Origin: Oerskovia enterophila
GTDB lineage: Bacteria; Actinomycetota; Actinomycetes; Actinomycetales; Cellulomonadaceae
Assembly: GCF_001692445.1 (NCBI RefSeq)
Contig: NZ_MAQA01000009.1
Location: forward strand, 1-64,000
Length of the DNA: 64,000 nucleotides
Direction of reading: 5' to 3'
Shown piece by piece: positions 26,206 through 35,967 of the stretch. The translations under genes and the position numbers were made by a program. How positions within the stretch are numbered: position 1 is the first letter of the stretch; each line of letters starts with the position of its first letter. The notes under the pieces were generated by a model. That model ran no database searches. It was not told the origin of the DNA and was given only the letters and a program-made list of their open reading frames with translations.

Positions 26206-27078
26206 TCAGGCCTCCTTTCCTGCGGCGGGCACCGGGGCGGCGGCCTCGGCACCCGTGCTCGGTCCCGCGCCGTCCCCGCCCGCCGCGGGCGCGGCAGCCC
26301 CCGGCGCCGCCCCGCGAGCCCGCACGGTGCGCTGCTCGATGTCCTTGACCCGCGGCCGCGCGGGCACGAGCCGGTCGACGAAGATCCCGGGCGTGACCAC
26401 GACGTCGGGATCGAGGGGCTCGTCGGCCAGGATCTCGGCCTCGACCACCGTGACGCGGCCGGCCGTCGCGACGAGCGGGTTGAAGTTGCGCGCCGTGAAC
26501 CGGTAGGTGAGGTTGCCGTAGGCGTCGGCCCGGTGCGCGTGCACCAGGGCGAGGTCGGCGACGATGCCGCGCTCGAGGACGTAGCGACACCCGTCGAACT
26601 CCTCGACGGGCTTGCCCTCCGCGACCGGTGTCCCGACGCCCGTGGCCGTGTAGAACGCGGGGATGCCTGCTCCGCCGGCGCGCAGGCGCTCGGCGAGCGT
26701 GCCCTGCGGCACGAACTCGACCTCGAGGTCGCCGTCGAGGTACCGCTGCGCGAACAGCTTGTTCTCCCCCACGTAGGAGGACAGGACCTTGTCGACCTGG
26801 TCGCTCTCGAGCAGCAGCCCGAGCCCCTTGCCGTCGACGCCCATGTTGTTGGACACCACGGTCAGACCCCGCACGCCCGAGTCACGCACGGCCTCGATGA
26901 GGTCGGCCGGGATGCCGCACAGCCCGAACCCGCCCACGGCGATCGTCATCCCGTCGCGCAGCAGCCCGTCGAGGGCGGTGGCCGCGTCGGGGTAGCCCTT
27001 GGCGCCCTGCGGGTCGCTCCTCGCGTCGCGTCGGGCCGGGGCGTCGTCGCTCACCGGCCGGGTTCCGTCGGTCGTCAT
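26206..27078 (-). CDS. scoA: 3-oxoacid CoA-transferase subunit A
   Basis: Partner of ScoB in acetoacetate activation with succinyl-CoA. The [13 protein letters not shown] and [16 protein letters not shown] segments are family signatures. The core ends near [20 protein letters not shown]. It carries a 35-residue Ala/Gly/Pro tail and a 27-residue leader, so 290 residues in place of about 235. The ATG overlaps the CitE-like gene stop by four bases. In M. tuberculosis the same pair (Rv2503c-Rv2504c) sits at the other end of the homologous cluster, so the operon has been rearranged. Confidence 0.93.
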   Translation of the reverse strand: MTTDGTRPVSDDAPARRDARSDPQGAKGYPDAATALDGLLRDGMTIAVGGFGLCGIPADLIEAVRDSGVRGLTVVSNNMGVDGKGLGLLLESDQVDKVLSSYVGENKLFAQRYLDGDLEVEFVPQGTLAERLRAGGAGIPAFYTATGVGTPVAEGKPVEEFDGCRYVLERGIVADLALVHAHRADAYGNLTYRFTARNFNPLVATAGRVTVVEAEILADEPLDPDVVVTPGIFVDRLVPARPRVKDIEQRTVRARGAAPGAAAPAAGGDGAGPSTGAEAAAPVPAAGKEA

Positions 27079-28001
27079 GTCGGCCTGCTTCCTGTGCGGA
27101 GGGCGTCCGGGGCCGTGCGCCCGGTGGTGTCCGGGGTCTCGAACGATCCGGCGGTCCGTGCCGACCCGGCCGCGTCGGCCTCGTCAGCCTGCCCGGCCGC
27201 GTCGGCCCGCCGCAGCACTGCCTCGGCGTGCCGGAGCGAGGGGCCGTCGATCATCACGCCGTCGTGCACGAACACGCCGTCGTGCCCGCGTGCGGCGGCC
27301 AGCAGCGTGCGGGCGCCCTCGACGGCGGAGCGCGGGGGCGCGTACGCGGCCCGGATCACGGGGACGTGCGACGGGTGGATGCACGCGGTCGCGGCGAAGC
27401 CGACGGCCGCGGCGTCGAGCGCCTCGTCGCGCAGACCGTCGAGGTCCTCGATCGCGAGGTGCACCGCGTCGACCGCGGCGATGCCCGCGGCCCCCGCGGC
27501 GAGCAGCACCGCGGAGCGCGCGGCGCGCGCGACGTCCCGGTAGCCCCCGTCGGGGAACCGGCTCGACGTCCCGCCGAGCGAGGCGACCAGGTCGTCGGCC
27601 CCCCACATGAGGGCCACGACGCCGGGCCGGCGGGCCAGCTCGGGCGCAGCCAGCACTCCCGCGGCCGTCTCGCACAGCGCGACCACGCGCAGCCCGCCGA
27701 GGTCGAGCGGCAGCCGCTCGTCGGCCTTGGGCACCATGACGGTCCGGTAGGCGGTGCGGGCGAGCGCGGCCAGGTCGGCGAGGTGCTCCGGGGTCCCGAC
27801 CGCGTTGACCCGCACGATCGTCCGCGCCGGGTCGAGGGGTTCGGCGAGCAGCGCGTCGCGGGCAGCGGCCTTGCGGTCCGGCGCGACCGCGTCCTCGAGG
27901 TCGAGGATCACGGCGTCGGCGCGATCGAGCGCCTTGCGGTACCGGTCCGGCCGGTCGGCGGGGCAGAAGAGGAGCGCGGGCCCCAGGTCGAAGGTCGTCA
28001 C
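27075..28001 (-). CDS. HpcH/HpaI (CitE-like) acyl-CoA lyase
   Basis: TIM-barrel lyase of the CitE family. Visible signatures are LLFCPADRPDRYRKALDRADAVILDLEDAVAP (Mg-binding Asp and Glu), TIVRVNAVGTPEHLADL, MVPKADE and ALMWGADDLVASLG. It has 308 residues. Its position next to a MaoC protein mirrors Rv2498c/Rv2499c of M. tuberculosis, whose lyase cleaves (R)-3-hydroxy-3-methylglutaryl-CoA. The same role, making acetyl-CoA and acetoacetate, is the best inference here, since no classical HMG-CoA lyase is in the operon. The GTG start overlaps the MaoC stop as GTGA. Confidence 0.9.
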   Translation of the reverse strand: MTTFDLGPALLFCPADRPDRYRKALDRADAVILDLEDAVAPDRKAAARDALLAEPLDPARTIVRVNAVGTPEHLADLAALARTAYRTVMVPKADERLPLDLGGLRVVALCETAAGVLAAPELARRPGVVALMWGADDLVASLGGTSSRFPDGGYRDVARAARSAVLLAAGAAGIAAVDAVHLAIEDLDGLRDEALDAAAVGFAATACIHPSHVPVIRAAYAPPRSAVEGARTLLAAARGHDGVFVHDGVMIDGPSLRHAEAVLRRADAAGQADEADAAGSARTAGSFETPDTTGRTAPDALRTGSRPT

Positions 28002-28549
28002 GAGGGGTCGCCCTCCTGCCCGACGGCGTCACGCGCCCCCGCGCCCGGCCCACCCTCCGTGGTGGTCGCGACGGCCGTCTCGTGCGCGGCGCGCGTCCAC
28101 ACGAGCGTCGACCGCACGGCCCGGGCCACGAGCACGCCGTCCTGGTTGTGCCCGCGGTGCTCGAACGTCACGACGCCCTGCCCGGGCCGCGAGGCGGAGG
28201 GCCGCTTCTCGAGCACCACGGTCGAGGAGTACAGGGTGTCGCCGTGGAACACCGGGTGCGGGAACGCGACCTCGGCGAACCCGAGGTTGGCGACGATCGT
28301 GCCCTGCGTGAGCTGCGCGACCGAGGCCCCGACGAGCGTCGAGAGCGTGAGCATCGAGTTCACGAGGCGCTGCCCGAACGGCTGGGTCGCGGCCCACGCG
28401 GCGTCGAGGTGGAGCGACTGGGTGTTCATGGTCAGCGTCGTGAACAGGACGTTGTCGGCCTCGGTCAGCGTGCGCCCCGGGCGGTGGACGTAGCGGACCT
28501 CGGTCTCGAGCTCGTCGTAGTAGAGCCCGCGCTGCTCGATCTCCCGCAT
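27998..28549 (-). CDS. MaoC-like hydratase/dehydratase
   Basis: Hot-dog fold enoyl-CoA hydratase of the MaoC class, 183 residues. N-terminal RGLYYDELETEVRYVHRPGRTLTEADNVLFTTLTMN carries the expected start, and the hydratase segment is FPHPVFHGDTLYSSTVV. In the related mycobacterial cluster this enzyme hydrates 3-methylglutaconyl-CoA to the (R)-isomer used by the CitE-like lyase. The ATG follows AAGGAG. A 104-base gap with a PR2 palindrome separates it from the acyl-CoA dehydrogenase gene, the only sizeable gap in the operon. Confidence 0.9.
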   Translation of the reverse strand: MREIEQRGLYYDELETEVRYVHRPGRTLTEADNVLFTTLTMNTQSLHLDAAWAATQPFGQRLVNSMLTLSTLVGASVAQLTQGTIVANLGFAEVAFPHPVFHGDTLYSSTVVLEKRPSASRPGQGVVTFEHRGHNQDGVLVARAVRSTLVWTRAAHETAVATTTEGGPGAGARDAVGQEGDPS

Positions 28550-28586
28550 CCTGCGCTCCTTCCTGCTGGTCTGATGTGTGTCCCAG

Positions 28587-28645
28587 GTGCCGAGAACGAG
28601 GTTGCGGTCGTTCTGGCCGGCATACCGACCACGACCTCGTTCTCG
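28587..28645. repeat. PR2 palindromic element, copy 3 (short form)
   Basis: GTGCCGAGAACGAGGTTGCG starts the left arm. The right arm (28626-28645, ending CTCGTTCTCG) pairs with two mismatches. It lacks the duplicated left arm seen in the two 85-base copies. It is the only insertion between genes inside the 11-gene operon and may attenuate the distal genes. Confidence 0.8.
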
Positions 28646-28653
28646 ACCGCGGC

Positions 28654-29838
28654 TCAGGCCGTGAGCCCCAGCCCGCGCGCGATGATCATGAGCTGCACCT
28701 CGGTCGTCCCCTCCCCGATCTCGAGCACCTTGGAGTCCCGGTAGTGGCGGGCCACGGGGTTCTCGTTGAGGAACCCGTAGCCGCCGAAGATCTGCGAGGC
28801 GTCGCGCGCGTTGGCCATGGCCGCCTCGCTGCCCACGAGCTTCGCGATCGACGCCTCGACCTTGAACGGCGCGTCGTTCGCGAGCTTCGACGCCGCGTCG
28901 TAGTAGCAGAGCCGTGCCTGGTGGACGCGGGCCGCCATGCGCGAGAGCGTGAACGCGATGTGCTGGTTCGAGCCGATGTCGCGGCCGAACACGTTGCGCG
29001 TCCGCGCGTACCGCAGCGCCTCCTCCAAGCACCCTTGGGCAGCCCCCGTGGCGAGCGCCGCGAACGCGACGCGGCCCTCGTCGAGCACGCGCAGGAAGTT
29101 CGCGTACCCGCGCCCCTGCTCGCCCAGCAGGTTCGCCTCGGGGACCCGGACGTCCTCGAAGGTCAGCGGGTGGGTGTCGGACGTGTGCCACCCGACCTTG
29201 TCGTACGCCGGCCCGACCGTGAACCCCTTCGTCCCCGACGGCACGAGGATGCTCGACAGCTCCTTCTTCACGGTCCCGTCGGCCCGGGTCTCCTCGCCCG
29301 TGACCGCGGTGACGGTGACGACGCTCGTGATGGGCGTCCCGGAGTTGGTGATGAACTGCTTGCTGCCGTCGATGACCCACACCCCGGCGCCGCCGTCGGG
29401 CCCGGTCTCGATCTGTGCCGTCGTGCGCGTCGCGCCCGCGTCGGAGCCCGCCTCGGCCTCGGTCAGCCCGAACGCCGCGAGAGCCCGTCCCGTGACCAGG
29501 TCCGGCAACCACCGCTCGCGCTGCGCGGCGGTCCCGTGCCGGACGATCGGCATGATGCCGAGCCCGACGCCGGCCTCGAGCGTGACCGCGATGCTCTGGT
29601 CGACGCGCGCGAGCGCCTCGACCGCGAGGCACAGCGAGAGGTAGTCCTTGCCCTGGCCGCCGTGCTCGACGGCGAAGGGCAGGCCGAACAGCCCCAGGTC
29701 GCCCATCTCGCGGATGATGTCGAGCGGCAGGCGGCGCTCGGTGTCGTACGTGTACGCCGCGGGCGCGACGACGGTGTCCGCGAACTCGCGCACGGTGTCG
29801 CTGAGCTTGCGCTGCTCGTCGGTGAGCTCGGTGTTCAT
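28654..29838 (-). CDS. acyl-CoA dehydrogenase (isovaleryl-CoA type, FadE19-like)
   Basis: FAD enzyme that would oxidise isovaleryl-CoA to 3-methylcrotonyl-CoA, feeding the carboxylase encoded upstream. The FAD/substrate motif [17 protein letters not shown] and the second signature [34 protein letters not shown] are complete. The segment [13 protein letters not shown] binds FAD. It has 394 residues, the usual size. The ATG overlaps the accA1 stop by four bases. Position equals that of fadE19 (Rv2500c) in the M. tuberculosis cluster. The substrate is inferred from this context. Confidence 0.93.
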   Translation of the reverse strand: MNTELTDEQRKLSDTVREFADTVVAPAAYTYDTERRLPLDIIREMGDLGLFGLPFAVEHGGQGKDYLSLCLAVEALARVDQSIAVTLEAGVGLGIMPIVRHGTAAQRERWLPDLVTGRALAAFGLTEAEAGSDAGATRTTAQIETGPDGGAGVWVIDGSKQFITNSGTPITSVVTVTAVTGEETRADGTVKKELSSILVPSGTKGFTVGPAYDKVGWHTSDTHPLTFEDVRVPEANLLGEQGRGYANFLRVLDEGRVAFAALATGAAQGCLEEALRYARTRNVFGRDIGSNQHIAFTLSRMAARVHQARLCYYDAASKLANDAPFKVEASIAKLVGSEAAMANARDASQIFGGYGFLNENPVARHYRDSKVLEIGEGTTEVQLMIIARGLGLTA

Positions 29839-32147
29839 GGCGCTCCTGGGGTGTGGGAGGGGACGGGGACGGCCGGGGTACCGGCCTGGGTGGGGACGTG
29901 CGAGGGCGGCGTGACCACCGCGGGGGCAGGCCCGTCCGCCGGGGCGGGAGACACGTCGTCGGGCACCTGGTCGACGCGCGCGACCACCTCGTCGCGGCGC
30001 ACCAGGTCTCCCGGGCGGATCGTGAGCCGCACGACGCCCGCGTGCGGGGCCCTCAGCGCGTGCTCCATCTTCATGGCCTCGACCGTGACGAGGACCGCGC
30101 CCGCGGCGACGGTCTCGCCGTCCGCGACCGCGACCGTCACGACCGTGCCGGGCATGCCCGCGCGGACGTCGGGGCTCGTGAGAACGTCGGCGCCGTCGGC
30201 GTAGGCACCGCGGGCGGCGGCGCGGAGGGCGAGGAGCTCGGCGCGCGTCGGGACCGCGACCTGGACCACCCGGCCCTCGCGCGCGAGCCACACGCTCGCG
30301 TCCGTGTGGTCGGCCGCCAGGTCCACGGTCTCTCCCACCCCGTCCACGACGTAGCGCCACGCGTGCGCGCTCCCCGCGACGGGGGTCAGCGCGGCCCGCC
30401 GGGCTGCCCCCGGCCGTGGGTCCCCGTCCACGTGCACGACGGCGTCGCTCGCCTCTCCCGTCACGGTCACCTCGCGGGGTGCACGCGTCGGGGTCGTCGT
30501 GCCGGGCGCCGTGTCGACCAGGGTGACCCTGCGTGGGCGCGGCGCGGCGTTGAGACGCCAGCCGTCGTCTGAACCCCACGGGCCGGTGGCGTGCGGCGTC
30601 GCGCCCCGGGAGCCGGGAGCGCGCGCCCCTAGCGAGAACAGCGCGACGGCCACGAGGTCGTCCTCGGTCGCGGTCCCCGGGGGCACTCCCCCGGCCGCCA
30701 CGAACCGCTCGATCAGCCCCGTGTCGAGGTCGCCGGACCGGACGTCCGGGTCCCCGAGGAGCGCCCGCAGGAAGCCGATGTTGGTGTCGACCCCCAGGAC
30801 GAGCGTCTCCGCGAGCAGGCGGTCGAGCCGGTCGAGCGCCTGGGCGCGGTCGGCGCCGTGCGCGACGGCCTTCGCGAGCAGCGGGTCGTAGTCGCCCCCG
30901 ACGCGGAGCCCCTCGGTGAGGCTGCTGTCGAGACGCCACCCCTCGCCGTCGGGCTCGGTGAGCGCGAGGACCTCGCCCGTCGCGGGCAGGAACCCGCGGG
31001 CCGGGGACTCCGCGTAGACGCGGGCCTCGATCGCGTGGCCCCGCAGGACGACGTCCTCCTGCGCGAACCCCAGCGCCTCCCCCGCCGCGACGCGCAGCTG
31101 GGCCTCGACCAGGTCGAGGCCCGTGACCATCTCGGTCACGGGGTGCTCGACCTGCAGGCGCGTGTTCATCTCGATGAAGAAGAACGTGGTCGGGTCGTCG
31201 GCGGGCACGAGGAACTCGACCGTCCCGGCGCCCTCGTAGTCCACGCTGCGCGCGACCTCGCACGCGGCGGCACCGATCCGGGCACGGGTCGCAGCGTCGA
31301 GCAGCGGCGACGGCGCCTCCTCGACCACCTTCTGGTGACGGCGCTGGAGGGAGCACTCGCGCTCCCCCAGGTGCACGACGGCGCCGCGCGAGTCCGCGAG
31401 CACCTGCACCTCGATGTGGCGCGGCCGGGCGACCAGGCGCTCGACGAGCAGCGTGCCGTCGCCGAACGACCGGGTCGCGACGCGTCGGGCGCTCGCGAGC
31501 GCAGCCGGGAGGTCGTCGGCCGACGTCACGACCTGCATGCCCTTGCCGCCGCCCCCCGCCGAGGGCTTGACCAGCAGCGGGAAGCCGACGTCGCGCGCGG
31601 CCCGCGCGAGCGCCTCGTCGTCGAGCGCTCGGCCCGTCACGGGGTCGCGGCCCGTGCTGCCCGGCACGACTGGGACCCCGCGCGCCGCGACGATCTCCTT
31701 GGCCGTGATCTTGTCGGCCATGGCCTCGAGCGCCGCGACGCTCGGCCCGACGAACACGATGCCCGCGTCCGCGCAGGCCCGCGCGAGCTCGGGGTTCTCC
31801 GACAGGAAGCCGTAGCCGGGGTGGACCGCGTCGGCGCCCGTCGCGCGGGCCGCGTCGATGATCGCGGGCACGCTCAGGTACGACTCGGTCGCGGGGGCCG
31901 GGCCGATCCGCACCGCGACGTCGGCGAGGGACACGTGGCGCGCGCCGGCGTCGGCGTCGCTGTGGACCGCGACCGACCGGATGCCGAGGCGCCGCAGCGT
32001 GGCGATGGTGCGGCACGCGATCTCGCCGCGGTTGGCGACGAGGACCGTGCCGAAGGGGCGCCGCCCCGCGGACGAGTTGTCAGAGCTGGGCCGGGGCATA
32101 CCCCGGCTCGCTTCTGACAACTGGTCGGTGGTGTGCTGCGGGAGCAT
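29835..32147 (-). CDS. accA1: acyl-CoA carboxylase alpha chain (biotin carboxylase + biotin carrier), PR1 at N-terminus
   Basis: Carboxylates biotin for the AccD1 partner; 3-methylcrotonyl-CoA is the likely substrate. The biotin carboxylase core starts [16 protein letters not shown] and contains the ATP-grasp segment [11 protein letters not shown]. The C-terminal carrier has the biotin lysine in EAMKMEHAL (about K693), then a Pro/Ala tail. 770 residues. Normally the protein starts right at the [10 protein letters not shown] strand. Here 33 residues precede it, of which 8-26 come from a PR1 element. No start codon exists between the element and the core, so translation must pass through it. 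A GTG at 32156 overlapping the accD1 stop is an alternative start. Confidence 0.94.
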   Translation of the reverse strand: MLPQHTTDQLSEASRGMPRPSSDNSSAGRRPFGTVLVANRGEIACRTIATLRRLGIRSVAVHSDADAGARHVSLADVAVRIGPAPATESYLSVPAIIDAARATGADAVHPGYGFLSENPELARACADAGIVFVGPSVAALEAMADKITAKEIVAARGVPVVPGSTGRDPVTGRALDDEALARAARDVGFPLLVKPSAGGGGKGMQVVTSADDLPAALASARRVATRSFGDGTLLVERLVARPRHIEVQVLADSRGAVVHLGERECSLQRRHQKVVEEAPSPLLDAATRARIGAAACEVARSVDYEGAGTVEFLVPADDPTTFFFIEMNTRLQVEHPVTEMVTGLDLVEAQLRVAAGEALGFAQEDVVLRGHAIEARVYAESPARGFLPATGEVLALTEPDGEGWRLDSSLTEGLRVGGDYDPLLAKAVAHGADRAQALDRLDRLLAETLVLGVDTNIGFLRALLGDPDVRSGDLDTGLIERFVAAGGVPPGTATEDDLVAVALFSLGARAPGSRGATPHATGPWGSDDGWRLNAAPRPRRVTLVDTAPGTTTPTRAPREVTVTGEASDAVVHVDGDPRPGAARRAALTPVAGSAHAWRYVVDGVGETVDLAADHTDASVWLAREGRVVQVAVPTRAELLALRAAARGAYADGADVLTSPDVRAGMPGTVVTVAVADGETVAAGAVLVTVEAMKMEHALRAPHAGVVRLTIRPGDLVRRDEVVARVDQVPDDVSPAPADGPAPAVVTPPSHVPTQAGTPAVPVPSHTPGAP
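32071..32127 (-). repeat. PR1 palindromic element, copy 5 (5' end of accA1)
   Basis: A 57-base copy covering accA1 codons 8-26, read [19 protein letters not shown]. The arms AGTTGTCAGA and TCTGACAACT are complementary, with a GCCGGGG/CCCCGGC core. It begins 20 bases after the accA1 ATG. Confidence 0.9.
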
Positions 32148-32152
32148 GGCCC

Positions 32153-33829
32153 TCACATCCTGAAGAGCCCGAACCGCGGGCCCTCGGTCGGGGCCAGAGG
32201 CGTGCGGGCGCACACGTCGAGCGCGAGTCCCAGCACGCGGCGCGTGTCGGCGGGCTCGATGATGCCGTCGTCCCAGAGCCGGGCCGTCGCGTAGTACGGG
32301 TCGCCCTGCTCCTCGTAGCGCGAGCGGATGTCCTCGCGGAACGCGGACTCGTCGTCGGGCGCCCACTGCTCGCCCCGCGTCGCGAGCTGGTCGGCCTTGA
32401 CCGTCGCGAGCACCGACGCGGCCTGCGGGCCGCCCATGACCGAGATCCGGCTCGCGGGCCACGACCACAGGAAGCGCGGCGAGTACGCGCGCCCGCACAT
32501 CGAGTAGTTGCCCGCCCCGAACGACCCGCCGACCACGACCGTCAGCCTGGGCACGCGCGTCGTCGCGACGGCCGTGACCATCTTGGCGCCGTCCTTGGCG
32601 ATCCCCCCGGCCTCGGCGTCCGTGCCGACCATGAACCCCGAGATGTTCTGCAGGAACACGAGCGGGATGCCGCGCTGGTCGCACAGCTCGACGAAGTGCG
32701 CGCCCTTGAGCGCCGACGGGCTGAACAGGACCCCGTTGTTCGCGACGATCCCCACGGGGTGCCCGTGCAGGTGCGCGAACCCCGTGACCAGGGTGTCGCC
32801 GTACTCGCGCTTGAACTCGTGGAACACGCTGCCGTCGACGAGCCGCGCGACGATCTCGCGCGCGTCGTAGGGCGCCTGGACGTCGACCGGGACCGCACCG
32901 TACAGGCTCTCGCCCGGCCCGCCGGGCTCGTCCTGCCCGACGGCGGGCGGGACGCTCTCTCGCACGGCCCACGCGGGCGCGGGGTCCGGCGGGAGCGTCG
33001 AGACGATGCGGCGCACGATCGCGAGCGCGTGCTCGTCGTCCTCCGCGAGGTGGTCCGTGACGCCCGAGCGGCGCGCGTGCAGGTCGCCGCCGCCCAGCTC
33101 CTCGGCCGTGACGACCTCGCCGATCGCGGCCTTCACGAGCGGCGGTCCGCCCAGGAAGATCGTGCCCTGGTTCCGCACGATCACGGTCTCGTCGCTCATC
33201 GCGGGCACGTACGCGCCGCCCGCGGTGCACGAGCCCAGGACCGCCGCGATCTGCGGGATGCCCGCGGCCGAGAGCCGGGCCTGGTGGTAGAAGATCCGGC
33301 CGAAGTGGTCACGGTCGGGGAAGACCTCGGCCTGGAGCGGCAGGAACGCGCCGCCCGAGTCGACCAGGTAGACGCACGGCAGCCGGTTCTCGAGCGCGAT
33401 CTCCTGGGCCCGCAGGTGCTTCTTGACCGTGAGCGGGTGGTAGGTGCCACCCTTGACCGTCGCGTCGTTGCACACGACCAGCACCTGGCGGCCCTCGACC
33501 AGGCCGATCCCCGCGATCACGCCCGCACCGGGCCACTCGCCGCCCAACATCCCCTCGGCCGCGAGCGGCGCGATCTCCAGGAACGGGCTGCCCTCGTCGA
33601 GCAGGTGCTCGACGCGCTCGCGCGGCAGCAGCTTGCCGCGCGCGACGTGCCGCGCCCGGGACGCCTCGGGGCCGCCGAGCGCGGCACGGGCCGTGCGCTC
33701 GCGCAGCCCCGCGACGAGCGCTCGCTGGGCCGCGTCGTTGGCCCGGGCCGTGGCGGAGGCCGGGTCGACGGTCGTCCCCAGGACGTCGCCGACGCCCGGC
33801 GCGCGCGTGCTCGGGAGGGTCGCGGTCAC
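32153..33829 (-). CDS. accD1: acyl-CoA carboxylase beta chain (carboxyltransferase)
   Basis: Transfers CO2 from biotin to the acyl-CoA. It has 558 residues with both crotonase-like halves. Signatures are the N-terminal [40 protein letters not shown] (oxyanion region one), [17 protein letters not shown], and [20 protein letters not shown] with [11 protein letters not shown] in the second half. The last pattern is that of 3-methylcrotonyl-CoA carboxylase rather than propionyl-CoA carboxylase. The GTG overlaps the E2 stop as GTGA. Position equals accD1 (Rv2502c) next to accA1. Confidence 0.94.
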   Translation of the reverse strand: MTATLPSTRAPGVGDVLGTTVDPASATARANDAAQRALVAGLRERTARAALGGPEASRARHVARGKLLPRERVEHLLDEGSPFLEIAPLAAEGMLGGEWPGAGVIAGIGLVEGRQVLVVCNDATVKGGTYHPLTVKKHLRAQEIALENRLPCVYLVDSGGAFLPLQAEVFPDRDHFGRIFYHQARLSAAGIPQIAAVLGSCTAGGAYVPAMSDETVIVRNQGTIFLGGPPLVKAAIGEVVTAEELGGGDLHARRSGVTDHLAEDDEHALAIVRRIVSTLPPDPAPAWAVRESVPPAVGQDEPGGPGESLYGAVPVDVQAPYDAREIVARLVDGSVFHEFKREYGDTLVTGFAHLHGHPVGIVANNGVLFSPSALKGAHFVELCDQRGIPLVFLQNISGFMVGTDAEAGGIAKDGAKMVTAVATTRVPRLTVVVGGSFGAGNYSMCGRAYSPRFLWSWPASRISVMGGPQAASVLATVKADQLATRGEQWAPDDESAFREDIRSRYEEQGDPYYATARLWDDGIIEPADTRRVLGLALDVCARTPLAPTEGPRFGLFRM

Positions 33830-35967
33830 GACGTGCCCCCCGTCCGGCGAGCGGCCTGGTCGTCAGGGTCAGCCGGGTCGCCCGGGTCGCCCGGGTCGCC
33901 CGCGAGCAGCAGGGCGAGCGCCGGGTCGGCGAGCAGCGCACCGAGCTCGGCGAGGAAGCGGGCGCCCTGCTCGCCGTCGACCACACGGTGGTCGAACGAC
34001 AGGCTCAGCGTCACGACGTCGCGCAGCGCGACGTGCCCCTCGTGCTCCCACGGGCGGCGGCGCACGGCCCCGACGCCCAGGATCGCGGCCTCCCCCGGGA
34101 CCAGGATCGGCGTCCCGGCGTCGACGCCGAACACCCCGACGTTGGTGATCGTGATGGTCCCGCCCGTCAGCCGCTCGGGCGCGGTGCGTCCGCTGCGGGC
34201 CGTCGCGGTGAGGTCCGCGAGCGCCTCGGCGAGGCCCGTGAGCCCGAGCGTGTGCGCGTCGGGCACGTGCGGCACGACGAGCCCTCGCTCGGTCGCGACC
34301 GCTATCCCCAGGTGCACGCGCGGGCTGTGGACGATCTCGGCGCTCCCGTCCGGCAGGTCCTCCCACCGGCTGGCGAGCGACGGGTGCCGCGGCAGCACGA
34401 CGCACAGCGCCCGCGCCACGAGCGCCAGGACCGTGATGCGCGTCCCGCGGGCGAGCGGGTGGCTCCGGAGCCGGTCGAGGAGCTCGGTGCTGGGCGTGAC
34501 ATCGACCGTGAGGAAGACGGTCGCCTGGGGAGCGGTGAACGCGCTCGCGACCATCGCGGCGGCGGTGTGCTTGCGCACGCCGCGCACGGGGGTGCGCGTC
34601 TCGCGGGTACCAGGGTCGCCCGTCCGGCGGCCGGGGGTCCCGTCGGCGCGCAGGCCCGACGGCGTCGCTCCCGGCCCGTCGCCAGGTCGCGCGGCTGCCG
34701 CACGGTCGCCACGAGCACCACGGTCCGACGGCGTCGCTCCCGGCTCGTGGCCCGGCGCGGTCGGCGTGCTGTCCGCGTCGGGCGGGGGGAAGCTGCCGGC
34801 ACGACGGGCTGCCGCGCGGGCCAGCCCGGACTGGCCGAGGATGTCGCGCAACGAGGTCGGCGCGAAGCGCCCCGTGGTGCGGAGCGCGGCCTCGTCCCCG
34901 TCTGTCCCGGTGGTGTCGTGGCCCGCCGTGTCGCGGTCGGCGACGTCGCCGGTCACGAACCCTCTGGACAGCGGACCCGCGGTGGCCGTGCTCGGCAGGC
35001 CGTGGACGCCGTTGCGCTCGCGCCCCGTCCCCGCTCCTCGACCGGCCGGGGCGCCGGTCCCTGTCCCGGTCCGGTGGCCCGTCGCCTGTTCGGGCCCTGC
35101 GGCCGTGCCGTCCCTGGCCCCGGCCTGCGCGCAGCTCACGGCCGACAGGACGTCCTCGCGGGTCACGAGCCCACGGGCACCTGTCCCGACGACCCGTTCG
35201 AGGTGGACCCCGAGCAGCTTGGCGAGCCGGCGCACGGGCGGCGTCGAGCGCGGTCGCTCGGCCGGGACGGCCTCACCCGCACCCGCACCCGCGATGGTCC
35301 CCGTACCGGTGCCGGGACGCTGGCCGGGCGCCGGCTCGTCCGTCGAGATCGGGCTGGTGGGGGTTCCGACCGGGCCTTCGACCCCCGTACGCCCGTTCTC
35401 GATCGCGGCGCGAGCCGGAGCACGTCGGGCACGTCGCGCGGGTCGGCCCGACCGCTCCGGCCGCGCCCCGTACCCGACGAGGTTCGGCTGAGGCGCCTCC
35501 TCGGCGACCTCCGCGTCACCGCCGGCCGAGTCCCCCGCGGAAGCCGCGCCGTCGGGCACCCGAACCGCCGTACCAGCGCCCGCCGAACTGCCCGCGGACG
35601 CACCGCCGTCGGGCGCTCGACCCGCCTGACCCTTGCCGGACGCCCTCCCCACGGACGCACCGCCGTCGGGCCGCGTGCCCGCGGCACCGCCTGACGAGGG
35701 CGTGCCTCCCGGCGCCTCGCCCTCGTCGGGGACCTCGAACGTCACGAGGGGTTCGCCGACGTTGACCGTCTGCCCCGGCTCGGCGTGCAGCACCGTGACG
35801 ACCCCGGCGTAGGGCGAGGGGAGGTCGACGAGCGCCTTGGCGGTCTCGACCTCCGCGATGACCTGGTTCAGCTCGACCGTGTCGCCCGCGGCGACGTGCC
35901 AGCTCACGAGGTCGGACTCGGTGAGGCCCTCACCGAGGTCGGGCAGGCGGAACTCGCGCGTGCTCAT
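33826..35967 (-). CDS. bkdC: branched-chain keto acid dehydrogenase E2 (dihydrolipoamide acyltransferase)
   Basis: Core of the keto acid dehydrogenase complex; passes the acyl group from lipoate to CoA. Parts in order: one lipoyl domain (1-80, lipoyl lysine K44 in [10 protein letters not shown]), a Gly/Ala/Pro linker (82-240), an E1/E3-binding domain (242-278, [20 protein letters not shown]), a second long linker (280-458), and the catalytic domain with DHRVVDG near the end. It has 713 residues, when 400-500 is usual; the excess is all in linkers. The first linker repeats PDGGAS. The tail repeats GDP. The start overlaps the E1-beta stop (TGATG). Confidence 0.93.
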   Translation of the reverse strand: MSTREFRLPDLGEGLTESDLVSWHVAAGDTVELNQVIAEVETAKALVDLPSPYAGVVTVLHAEPGQTVNVGEPLVTFEVPDEGEAPGGTPSSGGAAGTRPDGGASVGRASGKGQAGRAPDGGASAGSSAGAGTAVRVPDGAASAGDSAGGDAEVAEEAPQPNLVGYGARPERSGRPARRARRAPARAAIENGRTGVEGPVGTPTSPISTDEPAPGQRPGTGTGTIAGAGAGEAVPAERPRSTPPVRRLAKLLGVHLERVVGTGARGLVTREDVLSAVSCAQAGARDGTAAGPEQATGHRTGTGTGAPAGRGAGTGRERNGVHGLPSTATAGPLSRGFVTGDVADRDTAGHDTTGTDGDEAALRTTGRFAPTSLRDILGQSGLARAAARRAGSFPPPDADSTPTAPGHEPGATPSDRGARGDRAAAARPGDGPGATPSGLRADGTPGRRTGDPGTRETRTPVRGVRKHTAAAMVASAFTAPQATVFLTVDVTPSTELLDRLRSHPLARGTRITVLALVARALCVVLPRHPSLASRWEDLPDGSAEIVHSPRVHLGIAVATERGLVVPHVPDAHTLGLTGLAEALADLTATARSGRTAPERLTGGTITITNVGVFGVDAGTPILVPGEAAILGVGAVRRRPWEHEGHVALRDVVTLSLSFDHRVVDGEQGARFLAELGALLADPALALLLAGDPGDPGDPADPDDQAARRTGGTS

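Noticed and set aside
28550-28653. A missed small gene between the MaoC and acyl-CoA dehydrogenase genes
   Set aside because: The gap is filled by a PR2 palindrome and contains no start with a binding site.
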